Source of the DNA: Rhizobiales bacterium SYSU XM002
Lineage (GTDB): Bacteria > Pseudomonadota > Alphaproteobacteria > Rhizobiales > Beijerinckiaceae
Assembly (NCBI GenBank): GCA_009846685.1
Contig: VWVY01000001.1
Location: 62,001 to 126,000, forward strand
DNA length: 64,000 nt
Direction of reading: 5' to 3'
Part shown: one piece after another, positions 27,649 to 37,300 of the stretch
Position numbering within the stretch: position 1 is the stretch's first letter
Layout: every line of letters begins with the position of its first letter
The notes under the pieces: generated by a model
What the model was told of the DNA's origin: nothing
Seen by the model: the letters and a program-made list of their open reading frames with translations, nothing else
The model's database searches: none
Translations under genes and position numbers: made by a program

Positions 27649-28667
27649 GCGCGCGCATCCTCATCTGGGGCGCGGGGGCGATTGGCGGCACGCTCGGCGC
27701 TTACTGGAAGCGCGCGGGGCTCGATGTCACGATGGTCGACGTTGTTCCTGAACACGCGCACGCCTGCTCCACCACCGGCCTCACGATTTCCGGCCCGGTC
27801 GAGGAATTCCGGCAGGTCGTGCCGACCGTGACGCCCGATCGGGTCGAAGGCCGCTGGCCGGTCGTCGTTCTTGCGGTGAAGGCACAGGCAACCGAGCCCG
27901 CCCTTGTCATGCTCGAACCGCATCTGGCCAAAGACGGCTATGTGCTCTCAGCGCAGAACGGGCTCAACGAGATCGCCATTTCGCGCATCGTCGGCACCGA
28001 GCGCACGATGGGCTGTTTCGTCAATTTCGGTGCGGACTGGCTCGGCCCGGGCGAAATTCTCTACGGCAATCGCGGCGCGGTCGTCGTCGGCGAGATCGAC
28101 GGCATGATCCGCGACCGAACGCGGCAAATGCACGAATGGCTGAGCTTCTTCGATCCCGCTTCCGTGCTGACGGACAACATCTGGGGTTATCTTTGGGGCA
28201 AGCTCGCCTATGGCGCTATGTTGTTCGGAACCGCGCTGACACCGGATTCCATGAGCGCGAATTTCGCCGATCCGACACGCACCCGCGCCTTCGTCGCGCT
28301 CGGTCGTGAGGTGCTCGCCGTTGCACAGGCGAGGGGTGTGAAGCCGGTCGGCTTTCCGGAGTTCGATGTCGAAGCATTCCTGCCGGAACAGTCGGATGTG
28401 CGCGCCATAGCCGCCATCGCCGCGCTGGCCGTCTATACCTCGAAAACGGCCAAGACCCATTCCGGCATCTACCGCGATCTCGCCGTCCGCAAGCGCCGGA
28501 CGGAGGTCGATCCGCAGATCGGTATCATCGCGACCTTGGGGCGCGAGGCCGGTATAGCCACGCCGGCCATCGAAACGTTGGTAGCCCTGATCCACGATAT
28601 CGAAGACGGGAGACTGCCGATGAGCACTGACACCTTCGCCGTGCTCTCCGGTATTTGCGAGGGCTGA
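27645..28667 (+). CDS. ketopantoate reductase-family (PanE/ApbA) oxidoreductase
   Basis: 340 residues. The NADP-binding GAGAIGG (9-15) opens the protein, with the central SAQNGLNEIAI and a C-terminal ApbA helical domain (IYRDLAVRKRRTEVDPQIGI). These enzymes reduce 2-oxo acids such as ketopantoate or act in reverse on hydroxy acids. Placement inside a catabolic operon, overlapping the isoaspartyl peptidase gene by GTGA, argues for a pathway-specific role and against pantothenate synthesis. It is followed after one base by an SDR gene. Confidence 0.88.
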   Translation: MSARILIWGAGAIGGTLGAYWKRAGLDVTMVDVVPEHAHACSTTGLTISGPVEEFRQVVPTVTPDRVEGRWPVVVLAVKAQATEPALVMLEPHLAKDGYVLSAQNGLNEIAISRIVGTERTMGCFVNFGADWLGPGEILYGNRGAVVVGEIDGMIRDRTRQMHEWLSFFDPASVLTDNIWGYLWGKLAYGAMLFGTALTPDSMSANFADPTRTRAFVALGREVLAVAQARGVKPVGFPEFDVEAFLPEQSDVRAIAAIAALAVYTSKTAKTHSGIYRDLAVRKRRTEVDPQIGIIATLGREAGIATPAIETLVALIHDIEDGRLPMSTDTFAVLSGICEG

Positions 28668-28668
28668 T

Positions 28669-29424
28669 ATGGATATACGCTTCGACGGTAAGGTCGCGCT
28701 GGTAACCGGCGCGGCGCAGGGCATCGGGCAGGCGATTGCGCGTGCTTTGGCTAGCTCCGGCGCGCGTGTTTTTGTGGCTGATATCGATCGTGAGAAACTT
28801 CAGGCTTTCGCTGCCGGCGACGGGATGACCCCGCTCGTCCTCGATCTCGCTGATCGCAAGACCTGCCATGATGCTGTTGGCGCGGTGAAGGCCGGAGCGG
28901 GGCGGCTCGATATTCTCGTCAATGCGGCGGGTGGCGTGCGCGGGCAGGTCGGCGGTGCGGTCGAGGATGTTACCGAAAGCGGCTGGCGGGCGATTTTCGA
29001 AGCGAATGTCGATGGCGCGATGTGGCTGTCACAGGCCGCCGCGCCGCTGATGCGACAGGGCGGGGGCGGGCGCATCGTCAATATCGCCTCAGGTGCCGGG
29101 CTGCGACCGAGCCTCACCGGCATTCAGGCTTACACGGCGGCGAAACACGCTCTCGTCGGCCTCACCAAGCAGCTCAGCCAGGACCTCGGGCCGTCGAGCA
29201 TCACCTGCAACGCGGTTGCGCCGGGCTTCGTCCGCTCGAACCCAGCGACGGAGCGGCAATGGCAAAGCTATGGGCCGGAAGGGCAGGCCCGGCTCATTTC
29301 CTCCATCCACACTCGACGGTTGGGCACGGCGGAGGATATCGCCCATGCGGTGCTGTTTTTCGCTTCCGACAAAGCCGGCTGGGTCAGCGGGCAGATCCTT
29401 TCGGTTGATGGCGGCCGTTCCTGA
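28669..29424 (+). CDS. SDR-family NAD(P)-dependent oxidoreductase
   Basis: 251 residues with TGAAQGIGQ (13-21), a D after beta-2 (FVADIDREKL) favouring NAD, NAAGG (85-89), catalytic S141 (NIASGAG), and YTAAK (Y155-K159). The C-terminus GQILSVDGGRS is the normal family end. It is the last gene of the plus-strand operon from 25082. It may interconvert a hydroxyl and a carbonyl in the same pathway as the PanE-like enzyme. It is not closely similar in sequence to the SDR at 10325-11110. Confidence 0.9.
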   Translation: MDIRFDGKVALVTGAAQGIGQAIARALASSGARVFVADIDREKLQAFAAGDGMTPLVLDLADRKTCHDAVGAVKAGAGRLDILVNAAGGVRGQVGGAVEDVTESGWRAIFEANVDGAMWLSQAAAPLMRQGGGGRIVNIASGAGLRPSLTGIQAYTAAKHALVGLTKQLSQDLGPSSITCNAVAPGFVRSNPATERQWQSYGPEGQARLISSIHTRRLGTAEDIAHAVLFFASDKAGWVSGQILSVDGGRS

Positions 29425-29598
29425 CGGCGGGACTCGATCAAAAGCACCTGCGACCTGTTCCCTGTGTAACTGCACGGCGCCATTCAACGTCCTAGCCTTG
29501 GCTCGGAAGTCATTTTTCCCTTGGCGATCGAGGGTGCGGTGGGGATACTCGCCGCAACGGGCTAAGACGGCGGCAACAAGAAAGTGGCGGGCGATTTG

Positions 29599-30225
29599 AT
29601 GAAGAAGGTGACATCCAAGCTTCGCGCGACGGCGAGATTTACTGGACTCTCGCTGCTTGTTCCGGGGTTCCTGGCTTTCACCTTTGGCGCGGCTGCCGCA
29701 GACAGGGCGGGTGCGGTCGATTCACTGTTCGGCGCTGCACAGGCAGAAATTGCAAAAACAGAACGGACGCTGGCGCAGGGCGATGCCGTTTTCGTCGGTG
29801 ACACCGTCATGACGGCCTTTCAAAGTCGCGTGTCCATGCAGGTGGGCGAGGCAACACGTATCAGGCTCGGAGAAAACGCTCGCCTTCGCATTGATCGCTA
29901 CCTGATGGGTGTCGGTGGCACGCTGACGTTAGGCTCGGGGCCGATGCTATTCGACCGCCCTTCCGGTGCCCGGCCCGAGGCGCTCCGGATTCGAGGCGCA
30001 TTTGGTGTCATTGCCGTGCGTGGGACGCGTTTTTTTGCCGGGCCAAGTCAAGGCAAGCTGGCGGTGTTTGTGGATCGCGGATCGGTGAGCGTGACCTCCG
30101 GCGGAAAAACCATCGCTCTCAAGGCGGGGGAGGGTACCGATATCGCCCACCCCGGCGCGCAGCCGACCATGCCGAAATCCTGGGGACATGCGCGCATCGT
30201 GGAAGCCTTTTCGACCGTCCGTTAG
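29599..30225 (+). CDS. FecR-domain exported protein
   Basis: 208 residues. A signal peptide (ATARFTGLSLLVPGFLAFTF, then GAAAADRA) leads to a FecR domain with LAQGDAVFVGDTVMTA, TRIRLGENARLRID and IRGAFGVIAVRGTRFFAGP. Classical FecR proteins are membrane anti-sigma regulators, but this form lacks the cytoplasmic N-terminal part and any partner sigma factor gene, and looks like a free periplasmic protein. ATG 29599 starts the signal peptide; GTG 29584 is an alternative. It is 9 bases upstream of a Crp/Fnr gene and opens the secretion/cyclase region. Confidence 0.85.
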   Translation: MKKVTSKLRATARFTGLSLLVPGFLAFTFGAAAADRAGAVDSLFGAAQAEIAKTERTLAQGDAVFVGDTVMTAFQSRVSMQVGEATRIRLGENARLRIDRYLMGVGGTLTLGSGPMLFDRPSGARPEALRIRGAFGVIAVRGTRFFAGPSQGKLAVFVDRGSVSVTSGGKTIALKAGEGTDIAHPGAQPTMPKSWGHARIVEAFSTVR

Positions 30226-30234
30226 GAGTTCCCG

Positions 30235-30951
30235 TTGCTGAGCGCCGCGCTGGATACCGAGAAGATCTCGACCGTTGACGAGCTGCGGGCGATCTTCGCC
30301 GATATCGCTCCGGAGGAAGCGCGCGCGCTGCTGGATGCATTCCGGCGGGTGACCTACAGTACAGGTGAAACGATTTTCACGCAGAACGAGCCAGGCGAGT
30401 TCATGCTGATCGTTTCGACGGGCCGGGTTCGTTTGTCCATTGTTTCGGAGGAGGGGCGGGAGCTGAACCTGCGCCACGCAACCGCCGGGCATGTGCTCGG
30501 CGAGATCGCGGCGCTGGACGGTGGACCGCGAAGCGCCACGGCAGTCGCGATCGAACCGGTTTCGGCCATGATGCTGACACGGGCCGACCTCAGGAGCCTG
30601 ATGCGTCGATATCCCGCCTTCGCGGAACGTTTCGTGATCTGGCTTTGCCAAAGGTTGCGCCAGACCACCGATCAGCTCGAAGCAATCGCGCTTTACCCGC
30701 TTGAAGTTCGCCTTGCGCGGTTCCTGCTCTTCACACTGAAGGGGCGCCGCGCGCCCGATGGGCGCAGAATTCCGCTTGAGCTGGGGTTTTCCCAAGGCGA
30801 GCTTGCCCAGTTCGTCGGCGGGAGTCGCTCGAAAGTGAATGTCGCGCTCGGCGTTCTGGAAAACGCGGGCGCCATCAAGAGGACGGCGGACCGGCTGTTT
30901 TGCTCGCCGGATTTGCTGGCCGAGATTGCCGGTGCCGACGTTGAGGGCTAG
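30235..30951 (+). CDS. Crp/Fnr-family transcriptional regulator
   Basis: 238 residues from TTG 30235, with AGGAG upstream. The cyclic-nucleotide-binding beta-roll is evident (GETIFTQNEPGEFMLIVSTG, HVLGEIAALDGGPRSATAVA), and the C-terminal HTH follows (LGFSQGELAQFVGGSRSKVN). The PRSATAVA segment, with R and S in the cAMP phosphate site position, suggests real nucleotide binding. No N-terminal Fnr cysteine cluster is present. It overlaps the CHASE2-cyclase gene, giving an obvious cAMP source and receptor pair. Confidence 0.9.
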   Translation: MLSAALDTEKISTVDELRAIFADIAPEEARALLDAFRRVTYSTGETIFTQNEPGEFMLIVSTGRVRLSIVSEEGRELNLRHATAGHVLGEIAALDGGPRSATAVAIEPVSAMMLTRADLRSLMRRYPAFAERFVIWLCQRLRQTTDQLEAIALYPLEVRLARFLLFTLKGRRAPDGRRIPLELGFSQGELAQFVGGSRSKVNVALGVLENAGAIKRTADRLFCSPDLLAEIAGADVEG

Positions 30952-32878
30952 CAGGCGGATTGGCTGGCTGACCCCGGTTTTCTGCGGCATCGCCGCGGCG
31001 ATCTGCGGCGTCGGTTTCCTGACGCTCGGACCTGCGCCCTGGCGCGAGGTCTCGAGAGCGGGTGTCGAGGACAGCATGATGCGCTGGGCCTATGGCCGCA
31101 GGTTTGAAGCGCAGTCCGCGTTTGAGGTCGCCGTGGTGGACATCGACAGCGCGACGCTGGAACGATTCGGGGCTTGGCCCTGGCCGCGCGAGCAGCTCGC
31201 TGGTCTCGTCAATCGCATCGCTGACGGACGCCCCTCGGCGTTGGGGCTCGATCTTGTTCTCACGGGCACCGACCCACGTTCGCCTGCAATGGAATTGCGA
31301 CGGCGCGGCCTGCCGGAGAATGACCCGCTTTTGAAAGCCATCGAATCGCGCCTCCCCCCCGGAGACGAAATGCTCAGGAAAGCTCTGGCGCGGGTGCCTT
31401 CGGTGCTGGGCATCGCACTGGACCTGAAGGCGACACCCGCGGCCCGTCCCGCACAATTCCTGACAACGGGTGACATTGCACTGGATCGCATCTGGCGCGC
31501 GCCGGGTGTTGTCGCGCCGGATGTCGTTTTGCCGGAACAAGCCGGACTGGGTCTGGTCGCTCTCCCGGCGGATTCGGATGGCATCGTCCGTCGTGTCCCG
31601 CTTGTTGCGGAGGTCGCCGGCGAGTTCCAGCCGGGTCTGAGCCTGGAGTTGCTTCGGATATCGTCGGGCGCCTCGGCTTTTATCCTTTCCGGGAATCCCA
31701 GGGTCATAACGGCGGGAGACGTCCGGATTGCCTTGCCCGGCGATGGCTTGTTGCGGCTTGTTCCCACGGTTTCTTCGCTTCCACGGCCCCAGCGCATCTC
31801 GGCAGCCGACATTTTTGAAGGGCCTGCAAGGGATTTGCGAGGCAAAATCGTCCTGATCGGCGCGAGCGCGCCTGAAATCGGCGGTCTGAGGTCGTCGATG
31901 GACGACAGTTTGACGCCAAGCGTGGTGATCCATGCACAGGCAGTCCTGCAGATGGCCGCAGGCATTTCCCCGCTGACGCCGAAGGGCGCAAAGGGGATGG
32001 AAATCGGCCTTTCAGCGTTGGCAGCAATGGCGGGGGCGGTTATGCCCGCCATCCTCCCGCCGCTCCTCGCGCTGGCCGGAGCGACCCTGATATTGGCAAT
32101 CCTCGTTTTTGGGTCAGTGTTTCTGCTGGTGCTGCACGCGAGCCTGTTGAGTCCACTGATGCCTGTTGTGGCGACCGTCCTGGCTTTTGCCGCGTCGGCG
32201 CTGACGACGTTCGCGATGCTGCGCCGGCAAGCTTCGATGATACGGCGCCGGTTCGAGCAGCATCTCTCGCCCGAGGTCGTCGCCAAGATTGCCCGGAACC
32301 CCCATCAGGCAAAGCTTGCCGGAGAGCGGCGCGAGATCACCGCACTTTTTACCGATATCGAGGGCTTCACGGCGTTCGCGGAACGGGCAGGGCCCGAGGC
32401 GATGATCACCTTGCTCGACCGCTATTTTGAAGAAGTCGTCGCGATCATCCTTCGGCATGGCGGAACCGTCGACAAGATCGTCGGCGACGCCGTGCATGCC
32501 TTTTTCAACGCGCCGCTCGATCTCGACGATCATGCCGGTTGCGCGGTTGCTTGCGCGATCGAGATTGTCGGGTGGACGGAAAAGTTCAGACACGACGACG
32601 AAGCCGCGAGGCTGGGCTTTGGCCGTACCCGGATCGGGATCGAGTCAGGCGAGGCGATCGTTGGCGATGTCGGCGTTCGGTCGAAACTCGATTATACCGC
32701 GCATGGCTACGCGGTGAATGCGGCAGCGCGTCTTGAGGGCGCCAACAAGGATTTCGGTACGGCGATCTGCATTGGACCCGGAGCCGCAGCGGCAGTTGCT
32801 CAGGACAAGCTGCGGCCGCTCGGGTCTCTCCAGTTGCGGGGGCATTCCCAGCCCGTCAACGTCTGGACGGTTGCCTGA
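30932..32878 (+). CDS. CHASE2-domain class III nucleotide cyclase
   Basis: About 648 residues from GTG 30932 (start uncertain; TTG 30941 also possible), overlapping the Crp gene. One N-terminal helix anchors an extracytoplasmic CHASE2 sensor (about 50-340; FEVAVVDIDSATLERFGAWP), then three helices (about 355-440) and the cyclase domain. Metal aspartates are present: D475 (LFTDIEGFT) and D519 (DKIVGDAVHAFF), as is the purine-recognition lysine K515. The partner substrate residue, normally Asp in HGDAVN, is Tyr593 (HGYAVN, codon TAC), which may weaken or alter ATP specificity. The SLQLRGHSQPVNVW end is typical. Confidence 0.9.
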   Translation: MPTLRASRRIGWLTPVFCGIAAAICGVGFLTLGPAPWREVSRAGVEDSMMRWAYGRRFEAQSAFEVAVVDIDSATLERFGAWPWPREQLAGLVNRIADGRPSALGLDLVLTGTDPRSPAMELRRRGLPENDPLLKAIESRLPPGDEMLRKALARVPSVLGIALDLKATPAARPAQFLTTGDIALDRIWRAPGVVAPDVVLPEQAGLGLVALPADSDGIVRRVPLVAEVAGEFQPGLSLELLRISSGASAFILSGNPRVITAGDVRIALPGDGLLRLVPTVSSLPRPQRISAADIFEGPARDLRGKIVLIGASAPEIGGLRSSMDDSLTPSVVIHAQAVLQMAAGISPLTPKGAKGMEIGLSALAAMAGAVMPAILPPLLALAGATLILAILVFGSVFLLVLHASLLSPLMPVVATVLAFAASALTTFAMLRRQASMIRRRFEQHLSPEVVAKIARNPHQAKLAGERREITALFTDIEGFTAFAERAGPEAMITLLDRYFEEVVAIILRHGGTVDKIVGDAVHAFFNAPLDLDDHAGCAVACAIEIVGWTEKFRHDDEAARLGFGRTRIGIESGEAIVGDVGVRSKLDYTAHGYAVNAAARLEGANKDFGTAICIGPGAAAAVAQDKLRPLGSLQLRGHSQPVNVWTVA

Positions 32879-32926
32879 CACGCCGGTTTCAGCGCATGCC
32901 GGTGCGCGAAAGGCGTCGCGTGTCCC

Positions 32927-34243
32927 TCATTCGTCGCGCATGGCGCGCGCGATCCTGTCGCGAAGCGGGCCGAGTAGATAGGCCAGCATCGTGCGTTCTC
33001 CGGTGATGATCAGAACGTCGGCCGGCATGCCGGGAACCAACTGCTTGGCAAGGGCGGGCGGAATGTTGGCCGGTTCGATGACCACCTTGGCCTGATAGAA
33101 GGTCTCGCGCGAACGGGGGTCTTCCACTGCATCTGCGGAAACTGTTTCGACCTTCCCGAAAATGGGATCGGGCTTGCGCGCCGCGAACGCGGGGAAGCGA
33201 ATCTCGGCCTTCTGGCCCGGGCTGATGCTCTGGATGTTCAATGGCGACACGCGCGCCGTCAGCGTAATGCGTTCGAGCGGAGGGACCACTTCGGCCAGCG
33301 TGGCGCCAGGGGGGACCACGGCGCCGGGCGTCTTGACGGCCACGTTGAGAACGATACCCGCGCGCGGCGCGCGTACTTCCACGCGGTTGAGAACCGCCTC
33401 GGCGACTTCCAGCCTTTCCCGGGCATCGTTCATCTTGGCGCGCACATCCGCGAGAAGCTGGGTCTGTTCCTCGAGCGCGCGTTGCCGGGTCTGGCGAATT
33501 TGCAGACGCGACTCCTCGATGACCTGGGAAAATCGCGCCAGTTCGCCCTCCAGCCCGCCGATGTCGCCTTCGAGGCGGGCTGCGTCGCGCTCCAGCGCTC
33601 TCATGCGGTTGCGGGGGAAAAAGCCCTTCTCGACAACCGGGCGGATGGCCTCGATTTCTGCGGCGAGGCTCGAATGCTGGGTTCGCAGCGAAGCCAGCCG
33701 GCGGTTGCGTCCTTCGATATCCTTTTCCGTCTGCTCGATCCGTGTTTCGAGGATGCCGATCTGGTTCTCCATGGAACGTCGACGTTCGTTCAGAAGCCGC
33801 TCCTGTTCCACCATGAGCTGTTGGAGTTCGGCCTGGGAGGCCTTTCCGGTGAGTGTCGCGGGGAAGGAGATGGTCGTCCGGCCGTCGCGTTCGGCGAGAA
33901 GGCGCGCCTCCTCGGCGCGAAGCCGATCCAGTTGTTTCGAGAGCAGATCGAAATTTGCACGCGCCCCGGTTGCGTCGATCCGGAACAATATCTGTCCTTC
34001 GCTGACCGTCTCGGCATCCTTCACCAGAATCTCCCTGACGATGCCGCCTTCGAGATGCTGAACCGGCTTTCGGTCTCCCTCCACGGCGATACGCGCCGGC
34101 GCGACAGCCGCGCTATCGAGCGGGGCAAACGCAGCCCAAGTTCCGAAACCGCCGAAGACCAGAACAATCGCCGCAAATGCCAGCCGGGTAAATCGCCGAT
34201 GATCGTGAAGCTGGTCATCGTGTTCAGGACTAGGGTTGGTCAT
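32927..34243 (-). CDS. HlyD-family type I secretion membrane fusion protein
   Basis: 438 residues. A short cytoplasmic N-terminus and one helix (LAFAAIVLVFGGFGTWAAF) are followed by a lipoyl half-motif (VQHLEGGIVREILVKDAETV), a long coiled coil (about 115-290; MENQIGILETRIEQTEKDIE), the second half (RVEVRAPRAGIVLNV) and a beta-barrel region. VQHLEGGIV is the hallmark of PrtE/HlyD adaptors of type I secretion. It bridges an inner-membrane ABC exporter and a TolC-like channel. It lies on the same strand behind the large repetitive gene and converges with the cyclase gene. No TolC gene is present in the window. Confidence 0.93.
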   Translation of the reverse strand: MTNPSPEHDDQLHDHRRFTRLAFAAIVLVFGGFGTWAAFAPLDSAAVAPARIAVEGDRKPVQHLEGGIVREILVKDAETVSEGQILFRIDATGARANFDLLSKQLDRLRAEEARLLAERDGRTTISFPATLTGKASQAELQQLMVEQERLLNERRRSMENQIGILETRIEQTEKDIEGRNRRLASLRTQHSSLAAEIEAIRPVVEKGFFPRNRMRALERDAARLEGDIGGLEGELARFSQVIEESRLQIRQTRQRALEEQTQLLADVRAKMNDARERLEVAEAVLNRVEVRAPRAGIVLNVAVKTPGAVVPPGATLAEVVPPLERITLTARVSPLNIQSISPGQKAEIRFPAFAARKPDPIFGKVETVSADAVEDPRSRETFYQAKVVIEPANIPPALAKQLVPGMPADVLIITGERTMLAYLLGPLRDRIARAMRDE

Positions 34244-34315
34244 TTCATCGGCCCCGCGTCAGTTTTCCATGCCCGCGCGCGGGTCAAAGTCAATGCGTTT
34301 CGTTCAAATGAGCAG

Positions 34316-34339
34316 TCGCCGGACGATTCCGCCCGGCGA
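34316..34339 (-). other. weak stem-loop after the repetitive gene
   Basis: TCGCCGG / CCGGCGA arms (7 bp) with a 10-base loop lie between the repetitive gene stop and the HlyD start. There is no T-run in either direction, so it may be an mRNA-processing or attenuation structure and not a true terminator. Confidence 0.3.
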
Positions 34340-34358
34340 CCGATTGGTTCGTGACGTA

Positions 34359-37300
34359 TCAACCGAAGAGGTTGAACGAAGGCGGCGGATTGTCGTCGTT
34401 GCCGCTGCCGTCGGTATCGCCCTTCGGGCCGACGACATCCGTCGCATTTTGCCGTTCCGTGCCAGCGGTTGCGCCGGAGGACTTTTTGCCACCCTTGCTG
34501 AACGACAAGCCGTCGAAGTCGGTGTCCCCCTTGGCGACAGGGAAGCGGTTGAGGAAATCCGCCGGGATTTCTTCTTTCAGCTCAAAGCCGGGTTTGTCGC
34601 CGAAGCCACCCTTCTCGCCGGCGAATGGAAGAACCTTGGCCTCGCCATCGCCACTCTTGATGAAATCCAGGGCCAAATTGCCAACCCCGGAGCCTTTCCC
34701 CTTGGCGGAGTCGATTGCAGCCTGGGCCTCGTCAAAGAAGGAAGAGAAGAAGCCCGAGTCGCCCTTGGCACCTTTGTCCTCCGTAAGAGCCTGCTCTTTG
34801 CTCTGATCGGCCTTGCTGATGACATCGAGGGCATCGTCGAGCTTCGACTTTTCGGCGAATCCTTCGCGGAAGGCATCGACGATATTGCCGCCGGCTTCGA
34901 CGGCTGCCTCGGCGGCCTTCGCCGCACCATTGGCGAGGCCATTGCCAACGTCACCGACGGCTTCGGCCGCATCGCCGAGGTCTTCGAGTGCCTGATTTCC
35001 GATTTCGGCAGCATCCTTAGCAAGTTCTTCACCGAACCGGATGGTATTGCTCACTCCGTCGATGATGGCCTGATCGGCCGCCTTGGCGGCACCCCCCACC
35101 GCTTCCACGACTGCGGCAGTCCCGGGGACAACCTCATCGGCGGCTTCGACGAGATCGCCAATGGCGTCCTTTGAAGCCTCAGTGGCACCGTCGATGGCAT
35201 CTCTTGTCTCGCCGACGACATCGATCTTGCCGGTGGCCACATCCTCGACGAATTGCACCGTGTTGGATACGCCATCGGTGATCGCATCGGCCGCAGCATC
35301 GGCGGCCTTTCCGGCTTCCTCTCCGAGATCGACCTTGCCCGTAACGACGTCCTCGGCGAACTGAACGGTGTTCCGGATGCCGTCAACGAGCGCCTTGTCG
35401 GCCGCCTTGAAACCGTCAACCGCCGTTTCGGCCGCCTGCTTTCCGGTCTCGAAAGCCGCATCTGCTGCCTCCCCAGCCAGCTTGGCGCCTTCGCGGGCGG
35501 CCTGCTCGCCAAACTGGATCGTGTTGCTCACGCCATCGATGATGGCCTGATCCGCAGCGCGCGCCGCGCCTTGGACGGCGTTAACGATCCCCTGAGTTGT
35601 TTCCACGGCCCCATCAAAGACCTGCTGACCGGTTTCCGCTGCCTGGCGGGCCACGTCCTCAGCGAACTGGATGGTGTTGGACGTGCCGTCCTGAACCGCC
35701 TTGGCGGCATCGCCGGCCGTATCGATGGCCGCCTCAATGACCTGCTGGCCAGTCTCGGCAGCCTCGCGGGCCACGTCCTCAGCGAACTGGATGGTGTTGG
35801 ACGTGCCGTCCTGAACCGCCTTGGCGGCATCGCCGGCCGTATCGATGGCCGCCTCAAGGACCTGCTGACCGGTTTCCGCTGCCTGGCGGGCCGCTTCCTC
35901 GGCAACGGCGATGGTGTTGGACGTGCCGTCCTTGAGTTCCCCTGCTGCCTCGCCGAGGGTTTTACCTGCGATCCCCGCAACGTCGGTGACTGTCTCGACG
36001 ACCGTCTCGACGTTCTTGCCTGCCGTTTCAAGCACCGCACCGGCGGCTCCTGCCGCGCCCTCGGCCACCTCCTTGGCAACGCCGATTGTCGTTTCGACAT
36101 TCGTGTTGAATTGACGGCCGGCGCTCTCGGCGGTGTTGCGGGCAATGTCACCGACCGTTTCGAGCGCGTTCTTTGCTGCATCGGCAGTTGCATCCGCGAC
36201 TGCTGTCGCCACGTCGACCGCCAGATCGCGGGCGTTATCGAACCCTTCCTTGGCTCCATCGAGCGCATCATTCACATTCTTGCCGACGGTTTCGGCGGTA
36301 TTGACGACAGTTTCCTTGACGCCTTCCGCTCCCTTGCGCGCGGCATCGATGGCAGCATTGCCGAGTTCGCCAACGACCTTGCCGGCCCCTTCGATGTTGT
36401 TCTTCGCGATCTCGCCGGCGCCCTCCGCAAGGCGACCGCCTGCCTGGAGTACGCCATCGGCGATGGTGCCGGCAGCCTTGCCGGCACCCTCGGCCGCCTG
36501 GCCAGCGGCCTTGCCGGCGCTCTCGGCCAGCTTGCCAGCCTCGCTTACAACGCCGGTGATCGCCTCGCCCGCCGCCTGACCGAGTTCATTCGCGGCCTTG
36601 CCGGCACCTTCCACGATTTTGCCAGCCTGTCCCACCGCATCCTTTGCGGCCTCGCGAGCGTCTGCGCCGGTCTCCTTGATTTCCCGTCCCAGGTCTTGAA
36701 GGGCATCTTTCGCCGCGTCAGCCCCGGCCTTTACCGTTTTGCCGACGGCCTTGGCAGCAGCCTCGCCGGTATCCTTGGCGGTCTCGGCGATATCGCGTAG
36801 GCCGCGCCCCACTCCCTTTGCCGCTTCGGTGGCATCCTCGCGGGCCTTGTCGAGCGCAGCATCCGCCGCCTTGCCGATGTTCCGTGCGGCGGTGTCGATC
36901 TTGTCGCTCACCGCATCGACGACCTTGCCCGCGCCCTTGGCGGCGTCTTCCGCTGTGTTCTTGATGGCGTTTGCGGCGTCGCCAGCAACCTTGGCACCGG
37001 CCTCGACCGTCTTGCCGATCGCGTTGGCAGCGTCCTGAGCGGTGTTCTTGATGGCGGAGGCGGTATCGCCTGCGGCTTTCCCGGTGCCACGAATGCCGTC
37101 GCTGATCGCATTGACGGCCGCCTTGCCGCCTTGCTGGAAGGCCGAAGCCGCAGCGCCTGCGGCGGATTCGATCGAGCCGCCGGGGTCGCGGACGAAGCCA
37201 GATGCAGCGCGTCCCGCGGAGTTGATGGCCTGGCCGGCGGCATTGGCCGCTGCCTGACCTGCGCCCGTAACCGTGTCCACCACGGCTTCGGCCGTTTCCG

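Noticed and set aside
35641-35940. CRISPR-like direct repeats
   Set aside because: Units are 120 bases, adjacent without unique spacers, and in frame inside a coding gene; no cas genes are nearby.
35253-36800. Long antisense open frame (515 codons) opposite the repetitive gene
   Set aside because: It has no family features and mirrors the biased Ala/Gly codons of the minus-strand gene, whose RBS, repeats and neighbours are convincing.
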